Source: Gammaproteobacteria bacterium
GTDB taxonomy: Bacteria; Pseudomonadota; Gammaproteobacteria; Pseudomonadales; JAUIKI01
Assembly (NCBI GenBank): GCA_030430875.1
Contig: JAUIKI010000063.1
Coordinates: 1 to 7,411 of the forward strand
Direction: 5' to 3'
DNA: 7,411 nt
Part shown: positions 1-6,261 of the stretch, piece by piece
Layout of the letters: each line of letters begins with the position of its first letter
How positions within the stretch are numbered: the first letter of the stretch is position 1
Made by a program: the position numbers and the translations under genes
The notes under the pieces: model-generated
Databases searched by the model: none
Seen by the model: the letters and a program-made list of their open reading frames with translations, nothing else
Told to the model about the DNA's origin: nothing

Positions 1-1212
1 TTTAGCTTTTTTCTCATTGCATTTTCAATCTGCATTTATCAAAGTGTAAAAACGGGTGATTTTTCAGTTTTTAACACCATCATGCAAGGTATGTTTGAAC
101 ACGCCAAACTTGCGACAGAAATTTCTATCGGTCTGATTGGCATCATGGCTTTATGGTTGGGATTTTTTAAAATCGCTGAACAAAGTGGACTGATTAGTTT
201 GCTTTCACGTGGACTTAATCCTCTCTTTCGACATCTCATGCCAGATTTACCACCTAATCATCCTGCAACTGGATCAATTAGCATGAATATGGCAGCAAAC
301 ATGCTGGGAATCGATAACGCTGCCACGCCATTTGGACTCAAAGCGATGCGAGATTTGCAATCAGTGAATTCCAATAAGCAGGTTGCAAGCAATCCACAAA
401 TTCTTTTTTTGGTGCTAAATACATCGTCTGTCACCCTACTTCCCATCACCATTTTTCTATACCGAGCTCAACAAGGAGCTGCAAATCCTAGTGATGTTTT
501 TCTGCCTATTTTGCTAGCGACTTCAGCTTCAACATTTGTAGGATTACTCACTGTAAGCTATTTTCAACGGATTAAAATTTTTCATCCAGTACTTTTAGCC
601 TATTTCTCAGGTATTGCAATTTTGATGAGCACTTTAGTTTATTGGCTAATAAGCCTTCCCAATGAACAAATGATGCAATGGTCTGCTAACATCGGCAATC
701 TGATTCTATTCTCAATTATTATCTTATTTTTAGTAGCTGGCTTTATCAAGAAATTAGACATATTTTCTGCCTTCATTGACGGCGCTAAAACAGGATTTTC
801 TGTTGCCATACGCATTATTCCCTATTTAGTTGCCATGATTGTTGCCATTGGAGTATTTCGAAACTCAGGCGCCATGGCATATTTTTTAAGTGCTATTGAG
901 AGCATGCTAAACTGGGCTAGTATCAACACGGATTTCACACCAGCCATTCCAACAGCCATCATGAAGCCTCTCAGTGGCAGTGGTGCACGAGCCATGCTGT
1001 TAGAAACCATGAATCATCATGGCGTAGATTCTTTTCCTGCTCGCATTGCTGCTATCATTCAAGGCAGCACAGAAACCACATTCTATGTGCTTGCCGTATA
1101 TTTTGGCAGTGTTGGCATAAAACGCTCGCGCCACGCCCTTTTCTGCGGACTAATGGCTGATTTAGCGAGCATCCTAACAGCTATTTTCATTGGCTACTGG
1201 TTTTTTTACTAG
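1..1212 (+). CDS. Fused SpmA/SpmB-like nucleoside recognition (Gate) domain membrane protein, 5' end missing
   Basis: An inner-membrane protein of the spore-maturation/nucleoside-recognition family (Gate domain, PF07670). The frame is open from base 1; 27 hydrophobic-rich residues precede the first internal ATG at 82, so the true start lies left of the window. The visible part is 403 residues, close to the roughly 410 I expect for the fused form. Numbering from base 1, the N-terminal SpmA-like half has the signature N96-M-A-A-N100 followed by G103-I-D-N-A-A-T-P-F-G. The C-terminal SpmB-like half has P323-L-S-G-S-G-A and G355-S-T-E-T-T-F-Y followed by Y-F-G-S-V-G. Many hydrophobic segments indicate a polytopic protein. 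In sporulating Firmicutes the halves are separate proteins, SpmA and SpmB; fused copies occur in non-sporulating bacteria, and their substrate is not established. A transport or channel-like role is inference. The family call is firm, the function is not. No terminator follows the stop. Confidence 0.9.
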   Translation, partial: FSFFLIAFSICIYQSVKTGDFSVFNTIMQGMFEHAKLATEISIGLIGIMALWLGFFKIAEQSGLISLLSRGLNPLFRHLMPDLPPNHPATGSISMNMAANMLGIDNAATPFGLKAMRDLQSVNSNKQVASNPQILFLVLNTSSVTLLPITIFLYRAQQGAANPSDVFLPILLATSASTFVGLLTVSYFQRIKIFHPVLLAYFSGIAILMSTLVYWLISLPNEQMMQWSANIGNLILFSIIILFLVAGFIKKLDIFSAFIDGAKTGFSVAIRIIPYLVAMIVAIGVFRNSGAMAYFLSAIESMLNWASINTDFTPAIPTAIMKPLSGSGARAMLLETMNHHGVDSFPARIAAIIQGSTETTFYVLAVYFGSVGIKRSRHALFCGLMADLASILTAIFIGYWFFY

Positions 1213-1243
1213 CTATTGTCACCTGCTTTTTATTGATAAATTA

Positions 1244-1252
1244 TGCTATAGT
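1244..1252 (+). promoter_or_regulatory. Extended -10 promoter for the DUF4404-type gene
   Basis: TGCTATAGT matches an extended -10 element (TG-N-TATAAT with one mismatch), 47 bp upstream of the ATG at 1299. There is no convincing -35 at a 17-bp spacing, which extended -10 promoters can tolerate. The predicted transcript would start near 1259. That is downstream of the possible TTG start at 1233 and so argues against that start. Confidence 0.5.
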
Positions 1253-1298
1253 AAAATCAAAGGAAGTCACTACTTTCACCTCATTAATAAAACGAACC

Positions 1299-1622
1299 AT
1301 GCTAGAAAAAAACTTACAGCGATTAGAAAAAAAGATTCATGCATCAGCAGAGCTTTCTGCTGAAAATAAGCAAGAGCTGACACAATTACTCTCGACGCTG
1401 AAGACTGAAGTGCAACAACTGAACGGTAAAGATATTGAGACAATTGCCACACTCACTGAAAAGGCTGTCATCGAAGCAACTCGAGATGATAAAAATCAGA
1501 CTGAATTGAATAATTTAGTAGCCTCTCTCAATGAAACGATTAGCACATTTGAAGCAACACACCCAAAGCTTGTTACAATAACTAATTCAATTTGTATAAT
1601 GCTGGGAAATATGGGAATTTAA
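1299..1622 (+). CDS. DUF4404 family small helical protein
   Basis: The 107-residue product resembles the DUF4404 family of short, charged, helical proteins of unknown function in Gammaproteobacteria. The first roughly 80 residues are rich in Lys, Glu, Leu and Gln with heptad-like spacing, as in a helical hairpin or coiled coil. The strongest family mark is the C-terminal block F84-E-A-T-H-P-K-L followed by a short amphipathic helix ending in M-G-I, close to the family's F-E-x-x-H-P-x-L and terminal L/M-G-I. The frame can be extended to a TTG at 1233. I prefer the ATG at 1299 because the extra 22 residues do not look like the family and the TTG lies inside the promoter region. No good Shine-Dalgarno precedes 1299; a purine run AAAGGAAG at 1259-1266 is too far away. 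There is no signal peptide, so it is probably cytoplasmic. It is monocistronic, as the next gene has its own promoter and leader. Confidence 0.78.
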   Translation: MLEKNLQRLEKKIHASAELSAENKQELTQLLSTLKTEVQQLNGKDIETIATLTEKAVIEATRDDKNQTELNNLVASLNETISTFEATHPKLVTITNSICIMLGNMGI

Positions 1623-1666
1623 ATAACAAGTTTATCAGTCTAAATTACTTATAAAAACACCGAACA

Positions 1667-1681
1667 GATTATAAAATAATC
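1667..1681. repeat. AT-rich 6-bp inverted repeat in the intergenic gap
   Basis: GATTAT and ATAATC are perfect 6-bp arms around AAA, 45 bp after the DUF4404 stop and 43 bp upstream of the sensor operon -10 box. It could be an operator for the downstream promoter or part of a weak transcript end. In such AT-rich DNA it could also be chance. Confidence 0.3.
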
Positions 1682-1699
1682 AATAAATCATTTTCATAC

Positions 1700-1729
1700 T
1701 GAACATAGTGTTTATTATGAGTCTATAAT
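1700..1729 (+). promoter_or_regulatory. Predicted sigma-70 promoter of the sensor operon
   Basis: A perfect -10 box TATAAT lies at 1724-1729. The best -35 is TGAACA at 1700-1705 (four of six consensus bases, 18-bp spacer). A start near 1736 would give a leader of about 95 nt before the ATG at 1831, containing both hairpins described separately. The -10 is convincing and the -35 is weak, so an activator may be needed. Confidence 0.5.
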
Positions 1730-1740
1730 GACAATAGTTA

Positions 1741-1762
1741 GGTTGATAGAAAAACATCAATC
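1741..1762 (+). promoter_or_regulatory. Leader hairpin 1 of the sensor operon
   Basis: GGTTGAT at 1741-1747 pairs with ATCAATC at 1756-1762 to give a 7-bp RNA stem with one G-U pair and an 8-nt A-rich loop. It would lie almost at the 5' end of the transcript predicted from the TATAAT at 1724-1729. A stabilising 5' stem or part of a larger fold are both possible. Confidence 0.4.
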
Positions 1763-1770
1763 GTTAATTA

Positions 1771-1810
1771 TGTAAAAATTGCAACCCCTAATGGACGATA
1801 GATTTTTACA
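1771..1810 (+). promoter_or_regulatory. Leader hairpin 2 with a GGA in the loop, next to the ribosome-binding site
   Basis: TGTAAAAAT at 1771-1779 and ATTTTTACA at 1802-1810 are perfect 9-bp inverted arms enclosing a 22-nt loop. The loop carries ATGGACG, with GGA at 1793-1795. Four bases after the stem comes the ribosome-binding region, with AAAGGA at 1814-1819 and AAGG at 1822-1825, before the ATG at 1831. The structure and its place are seen directly. Control of translation by a protein or ligand is inference. Confidence 0.5.
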
Positions 1811-1830
1811 TTTAAAGGAATAAGGCTTCG

Positions 1831-2778
1831 ATGTTTCGTGCGTTTTCTAAAAGAGCTACTGTTTTGTGCTTTTGGCTCACTCTTGTCACTCTGTGCCAGC
1901 TTGCTGGTGCTGAAGATAAAGTTGTTTTACTTTATCCAAAAATTGACGAACCATATCAGAGGATTTTTGATGAAATTATCAAGGGAATTGATAAAGAGGC
2001 AACATTTTCTATTCAAAAAAAGGTTGTTGAGGATAAATATGATCCAACATTAATAGCCGAATGGACAGAAAAACAAAACCCTGATGCCATCATCGCATTA
2101 GGTCAGCGTAGCTTTCAAGCTATTCAAAATATTGACGCAGAAGTGCCCATGCTCATTGGAGCCGTCATCAACCTTTCTAAAAAACTCGAAAGCAAAAGTA
2201 TCGCTATCAGCTATGCTCCAAATCCAACCATCGTCTTTTCTACTCTAAAAAAACTTACGCCTAACATCAAAACAGTTAATGTCGTTTACAACCCAATAGA
2301 GATGGGATGGCTAATTGAAATTGCAAAAGAAGCAGCAATTGATGCTGACATCAAATTAAACACCTTTGAGGCAACTAACTTTAAAGAAAGCGCAAAAATA
2401 TACCGGCAAATTCTTGAAAAAATGGATAACAAGTATGATGCACTATGGTTGTTACAGGACAATTCTATTTTGGACGATAGAGTACTGCTGCCCTACATTC
2501 TGGAAAAAAGCTGGAAAGATAACTTGATCATTTTCTCTAGCAACCTTTCACATGTAAAAAAAGGCGCCTTATTTTCACTTTATCCAGATAACTACAACTT
2601 AGGAATTCGCATTGGAAAACTCATTAACGACATCAAAGAGACCGAAAGTTTTGAACCGAACCTGCGCCCACTAGAAGACGTCAAGCTTGCTGTTAATATT
2701 CGCACTGCAAAACATTTAGATTTGCGAATTAATTATAAGCTACGACAACAATTCGATTTAATTTTTCCACGGCGATAA
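1831..2778 (+). CDS. Secreted ABC-type substrate-binding protein (PF04392-like), partner of the downstream kinase
   Basis: A 315-residue periplasmic binding protein of the ABC_sub_bind family (PF04392, COG2984 type), a normal length for the family. Residues 1-27 form a signal peptide: basic K7-R8, a hydrophobic core, then A25-G-A27 before E-D, a signal peptidase I site without a lipobox cysteine. The mature part shows the alternating strand/helix pattern of two Rossmann-like lobes. Family-like stretches include P-D-A-I-I-A-L-G, V-N-V-V-Y-N-P, Y-D-A-L-W-L-L-Q-D and, near the C terminus, F-S-S-N-L followed by K-K-G-A-L-F-S-L-Y-P-D-N-Y-N-L-G. Family members bind small ligands, but none can be named from sequence. 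The start is fixed by AAGG 5 nt upstream (and AAAGGA 11 nt upstream) and by the signal peptide. No permease or ATPase gene is adjacent. The next gene is a sensor kinase 5 nt away, so the likely job is ligand reception for signalling rather than import. Confidence 0.87.
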   Translation: MFRAFSKRATVLCFWLTLVTLCQLAGAEDKVVLLYPKIDEPYQRIFDEIIKGIDKEATFSIQKKVVEDKYDPTLIAEWTEKQNPDAIIALGQRSFQAIQNIDAEVPMLIGAVINLSKKLESKSIAISYAPNPTIVFSTLKKLTPNIKTVNVVYNPIEMGWLIEIAKEAAIDADIKLNTFEATNFKESAKIYRQILEKMDNKYDALWLLQDNSILDDRVLLPYILEKSWKDNLIIFSSNLSHVKKGALFSLYPDNYNLGIRIGKLINDIKETESFEPNLRPLEDVKLAVNIRTAKHLDLRINYKLRQQFDLIFPRR

Positions 2779-2783
2779 AAACC

Positions 2784-5168
2784 ATGAATAAGTTGCTTAT
2801 AAAAGTAAACAAGAAACTGGCTCGAAAAAGCTTTCGATACCAAGTTTCATTATTGTTTATTCTTGGCATCGCTATCATTGTTTTTATTGCATCTATTGCG
2901 ATTAATACATTAACCACTCAAATCATCACGAAAGACTATATCAAGCAAGGTGAAATAATCACGCATGTGCTTGCAAACAAAAGTGCGATTGCTCTACTTT
3001 ATGGCAGTAAAGAAAGTGCACAGGATGCTGTCGATAGTATTTTAAGCTTTCCAAATGTTAAACAAGTTGTCATTCTAGAAGCTAATCTTAAACCATTATA
3101 TCAATTTGGTGATATCCGCGAATGGCAAGGAGTCATTAAGACAGAAGTTTCTCCCAACCCTGTTCTTGAGTTTGAAGATAATAAGTTCTGGCAATTCACT
3201 GCTCCTGTCATTATAAAAACAGGCAATAGTGGCGACACTCCGAATACGCCATTTGAGGAAAATGCTAATAGCCAGATTGTTGGTTACGTTAAAGTCCTAC
3301 TAAGCAAAGAGGATCTTCATGATATTAATAGCTATCTAACTTATGCTAACACAGCCATTATTATATTAATTGCCTCAATACTTTTTTTAATCATGCAACA
3401 GCTCATCAAACGAATGACCGCACCATTGCAAATATTTGCAGAAACAATGCATTCTGCTGAGAAAGGCAAAAAAGGCATTCGACTTAATCTTGAAGGGTCA
3501 CAAGAAATCCTGCAAATGAGTAACGACTTCAACAAAATGATGACCGTATTAGAAGATCATGAATCTGAACTTGAAGTAGCAAGAGATAAGGCCGTTGAAT
3601 CTGCTCGAATTAAAAGTGAATTTGTTGCTAACATTACCCACGAACTTCGCACACCAATGAACGGCATTATGGGTATGTTGAACTTATTAAAAGACATGAA
3701 TCTTTCAAAAGAGCAATATGAGTATGCTAATTTTGCACGTGAGTCAGGTGAGTTACTATTATTACTAATCACTGATGTGCTTGATTTTTCAAAACTATCT
3801 GCTGGCAAACTTGCTCTCGAACAAGTCTCATTCAATTTGCGTGAAATCATTGAAGGTGTTATGTTTTTACATGCCAGTACTGAGCGTGGAAACGGCATTG
3901 AAGTTAACTATCTTTATGATCGAAAATTGCCACTGATCATCAAATCAGATCAAACTCGCGTTCGACAAATCCTCAATAACTTAGTTGGTAATGCTGTTAA
4001 ATTCACTAACTATGGTCATGTCACCTTACATGCAAAACTAATAAGTGAAGATGATAAAAACATAACCATACAGTTTCATGTTGAAGACACTGGAATTGGG
4101 ATTGACAAATCTGATATCGGCAAAATTTTTGACTCCTACTCACAACGCGATAATTCAACTAATCGTCCATATGGTGGTGCAGGTCTTGGATTGGCGATTT
4201 GTAAAGAATTAATTCAACTATTGAATGGCAAAATCTGGGTAGAAAGTGAAGCAGGCAAAGGCAGTCAGTTTTTTGTTGAGATTCCTTTTTTAAAAGCTCG
4301 CCAAAATGATGAAGAAGTTGATATTGTAGAGAACTTAGATGCGCCAAAAGAAGCACATGCTAGAGCTCTTGTCATTTGCCCACCTGGAAACTTTTTAACC
4401 ATAATGGAAGATCTCTGTCAGGAATATCAAATTGAGCTAGAATGGATCAGTGAAGGAAGGCGTATTCAAGAGGCTTTACAAAAATCACTACAAGAAAATA
4501 ATCCTTTTGATATGTTTATGGTGAACTGGCCCAATACCATTAGCAACATCATGCCTTTGATTGCAAAAATGAAACAACAACCTGCTTTCGCGCAAATAAA
4601 AGTCATTCAATTTATTCAACAGCAACTGATAAACTCTGATGAACGTCATCCAATTGTTGATTACTTTATTACTAAACCTATAAAACAAGGCAATATTGTT
4701 GAGATATTGATTAAAATATTAAAACATAAGATCCCTCAAGGATTCATTAAACCAAAGATTATCAAGCTGTCAAAAAAAACTCGCGAGAAAAAAATTCTTG
4801 TTGTTGAAGATAATGAAGTAAATCAACGTGTAGTACTTGCAACCCTGAAGAAATTTGGGCTCAATGCTGATGTAGCTATTAATGGTGAAGTTGCCATCGA
4901 ATCATGCAAGCAGAACCATTATGACCTCATTCTGATGGACTGCCAAATGCCAATACTTGATGGCTATGATGCGACTCGTAAAATTCGCGAGCTAGAATCA
5001 ACTGTTGAAGGAAAACACACACCCATAGTCGCTCTAACTGCTAATGCATCGAAAGATGACCGTGACAGATGCTTTGCCAGCGGCATGGATGATTTCATTG
5101 CTAAGCCATTCAAAATTGACCGTATGTCTAACATTCTCAACGAATGGTTAAATGTTGAATCAACATAA
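2784..5168 (+). CDS. BarA-like hybrid sensor histidine kinase with a degenerate and an intact receiver
   Basis: A 794-residue inner-membrane hybrid kinase. Transmembrane segments at about 22-44 and 187-206 flank a periplasmic region resembling CHASE8, with a Q-G-E-I-I...A-x-A-L-L-Y-G helix and a P-N-V-K-Q-V-V strand. HAMP (about 207-258) and a short coiled coil follow. HisKA has H286 in T-H-E-L-R-T-P. The ATPase domain has N403, D435-T-G-I-G and G464-G-A-G-L-G-L. Residues about 526-648 are receiver-like but degenerate: N581 replaces the phosphorylated Asp, C532-P533 replace the acidic pair, and K631-P is kept. The C-terminal receiver (about 669-790) is complete with E675-D676, D719, T752 and K774-P. 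There is no HPt domain, unlike BarA (about 918 residues). H286 should phosphorylate itself and pass phosphate to D719; a separate HPt protein and regulator are then expected elsewhere. The gene starts 5 nt after the substrate-binding gene with a weak ribosome-binding site, suggesting translational coupling. The ligand and regulon are unknown. Confidence 0.95.
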   Translation: MNKLLIKVNKKLARKSFRYQVSLLFILGIAIIVFIASIAINTLTTQIITKDYIKQGEIITHVLANKSAIALLYGSKESAQDAVDSILSFPNVKQVVILEANLKPLYQFGDIREWQGVIKTEVSPNPVLEFEDNKFWQFTAPVIIKTGNSGDTPNTPFEENANSQIVGYVKVLLSKEDLHDINSYLTYANTAIIILIASILFLIMQQLIKRMTAPLQIFAETMHSAEKGKKGIRLNLEGSQEILQMSNDFNKMMTVLEDHESELEVARDKAVESARIKSEFVANITHELRTPMNGIMGMLNLLKDMNLSKEQYEYANFARESGELLLLLITDVLDFSKLSAGKLALEQVSFNLREIIEGVMFLHASTERGNGIEVNYLYDRKLPLIIKSDQTRVRQILNNLVGNAVKFTNYGHVTLHAKLISEDDKNITIQFHVEDTGIGIDKSDIGKIFDSYSQRDNSTNRPYGGAGLGLAICKELIQLLNGKIWVESEAGKGSQFFVEIPFLKARQNDEEVDIVENLDAPKEAHARALVICPPGNFLTIMEDLCQEYQIELEWISEGRRIQEALQKSLQENNPFDMFMVNWPNTISNIMPLIAKMKQQPAFAQIKVIQFIQQQLINSDERHPIVDYFITKPIKQGNIVEILIKILKHKIPQGFIKPKIIKLSKKTREKKILVVEDNEVNQRVVLATLKKFGLNADVAINGEVAIESCKQNHYDLILMDCQMPILDGYDATRKIRELESTVEGKHTPIVALTANASKDDRDRCFASGMDDFIAKPFKIDRMSNILNEWLNVEST

Positions 5169-5247
5169 TTCAGAATATGCTCAAGAACAAGACAAAATAC
5201 GATTCACATTGGAATTTGGAAGCCTATGCACCAAAAAGTGATCTATT

Positions 5248-5282
5248 GGTGTTGAAATATATCATCACTATATTTCAACATC
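5248..5282. terminator. Hairpin between convergent genes, possible bidirectional terminator
   Basis: TGTTGAAATATA at 5250-5261 and TATATTTCAACA at 5269-5280 are perfect 12-bp inverted arms with a 7-nt loop. A G-U and a G-C pair extend the stem to 14 bp. It lies 79 bp after the kinase stop and 23 bp beyond the stop of the opposing gene, the right place for a shared terminator. The stem is AT-rich and neither side has a proper U-tract directly after it, so intrinsic termination would be weak. It might instead stabilise the 3' end of a transcript. Confidence 0.5.
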
Positions 5283-5305
5283 TATTCAACAAACACTAAA
5301 CTATT

Positions 5306-6124
5306 TTAATTCTTAAAAAAAACACTGAGATCTTTCAGGAAAAAACCATCACTTATCAATTCTTCTTGCTTAATTTTAAATGTTTTTAAATCGGTCATTC
5401 GCCAAAAAGACTGATCCATACTACCCTGCTTAAACAAACCAAATGTATACTCCTGATCATGATCCACGTATTTTTCCAGTTCGACTAAATGTAGATTCTC
5501 TTGGTAGTGATATATAATGGAACTCATAAAATCATCCCAATTCATTTCCCCGTGAACATAAGCAAATTTTTGATCCGTTTTTTCAAACACGCCAGAAAAA
5601 TAACGCACACCTTCTTTCACATAGCTTTCAAAATCATTTAACACCCAACTTTCATCACTCAACTTGGTAATTTTCTGAGAAAATTCATCCCAATGATTCG
5701 TTTGATAAAAAATGGGGTTTACTGATTGACCTTCTCGAAAAACTGCTAGATAACGCACATCATTTTTATACACAATCACTTCAAAGTCAGCTAAATACAT
5801 ACCGTATTTTTGCATATCAACTAACTCACTTTGCAACCCTTCTTCGTCAACGGAAATACTTAACGATGCTCGATCATTTCCTGCTTGAAAAACAGCCAAA
5901 TACTCTTCCACATCACCGCTTACGACTATCTCAACATCAATTAACCTTAGATTTTTTGATAGATTTTCCTTCCATTCATTCAAAAAATTATCTAATCCAA
6001 CCACACTCCAAGAAACTGAATTATTGGGAGTTTTTTCATAAAGCCCAATATAATCATCAGACCACACAGGCATTGCAAACATCAATACAAAAAGACCACT
6101 TACAACTAATTTAAAATACCCCAT
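5306..6124 (-). CDS. Secreted stand-alone BTRD1-like tandem-repeat protein
   Basis: A 272-residue exported protein. Residues 1-22 form a signal peptide (K5, hydrophobic core, A17-M-P-V-W-S22 before D-D). The rest is five repeats of about 50 residues, beginning near 23, 74, 124, 174 and 226. Each starts with an aromatic strand such as Y-L-A-V-F or Y-T-F-G-L-F, then has a polar turn, often a W/L-x-x-F helix, and ends with a L-x-x-x-E-x-Y/V strand; R2 and R3 share Y-L-A-V-F. This pattern resembles Bacterial Tandem Repeat Domain 1 (PF17660), known to me from polyglycine hydrolases and secreted beta-lactamase-fold proteins. No catalytic domain follows here, so a binding or inhibitor role is possible, but the function is unknown. 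The frame extends to a GTG at 6139; I chose the ATG at 6124 because AAGGA lies 7 nt before it and the signal peptide then starts properly. It is monocistronic and converges on the kinase operon. Confidence 0.8.
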   Translation of the reverse strand: MGYFKLVVSGLFVLMFAMPVWSDDYIGLYEKTPNNSVSWSVVGLDNFLNEWKENLSKNLRLIDVEIVVSGDVEEYLAVFQAGNDRASLSISVDEEGLQSELVDMQKYGMYLADFEVIVYKNDVRYLAVFREGQSVNPIFYQTNHWDEFSQKITKLSDESWVLNDFESYVKEGVRYFSGVFEKTDQKFAYVHGEMNWDDFMSSIIYHYQENLHLVELEKYVDHDQEYTFGLFKQGSMDQSFWRMTDLKTFKIKQEELISDGFFLKDLSVFFKN

Positions 6125-6131
6125 AATAGAA

Positions 6132-6136
6132 TCCTT
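6132..6136 (-). promoter_or_regulatory. Ribosome-binding site that decides the start of the repeat protein
   Basis: On the minus strand AAGGA lies 7 nt before the ATG at 6124. It overlaps the first codons of the alternative GTG start at 6139, which has no such site of its own. This selects the 272-residue product over a 277-residue one. Confidence 0.7.
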
Positions 6137-6200
6137 CACATAATGTATAGAACTGGAAACAACTCACATAGTTAATACGAGAATTCGAGAAATAGGTGAT

Positions 6201-6247
6201 GAATATTAGTTGCTTTTGTGGAATATTTATCAATTTAAATGAATATT
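6201..6247. repeat. Three GAATATT boxes at exactly 20-bp spacing
   Basis: GAATATT occurs at 6201-6207, 6221-6227 and 6241-6247, so the copies begin exactly 20 bp apart, about two helical turns, and on nearly the same face of the DNA. The core AATATT is self-complementary, as expected of a site for a dimeric protein. The boxes lie 77-123 bp upstream of the repeat-protein start, and two of them flank or overlap its weak predicted promoter. An operator role is inference. Confidence 0.45.
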
Positions 6248-6261
6248 GGATATTTACAGTA

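Noticed and set aside
1216..1252. TTGTCA at 1216-1221 as the -35 of the DUF4404 promoter
   Set aside because: The spacer to TATAGT would be 25 bp, far outside the working range, so only the extended -10 is retained.
1771..1810. A known riboswitch such as a cyclic-di-GMP (GEMM) element in the sensor operon leader
   Set aside because: The long-loop hairpin lacks the conserved GEMM core and tetraloop/receptor bases, and I recognise no other riboswitch class. It is kept only as an unassigned structured leader.
1898..1914. A lipoprotein signal on the substrate-binding protein
   Set aside because: C22 is preceded by V-T-L and does not fit a lipobox, while A-G-A before E-D gives a good signal peptidase I site.
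1838..2053. A GTG-started 71-codon frame overlapping the substrate-binding gene start
   Set aside because: It is in another frame of a clear secreted-protein gene; the hydrophobic look of its product comes from the AT-rich signal-peptide codons.
3557..3898. A 113-codon open frame on the minus strand inside the kinase gene
   Set aside because: It is antisense to the conserved HisKA region, its product resembles nothing known, and it has no ribosome-binding site of note. It is a by-product of the kinase coding sequence.
5866..6114. An 82-codon plus-strand frame opposite the start of the repeat protein
   Set aside because: It is antisense to the signal peptide and first repeats of a gene with a good ribosome-binding site, and its translation has no family features.
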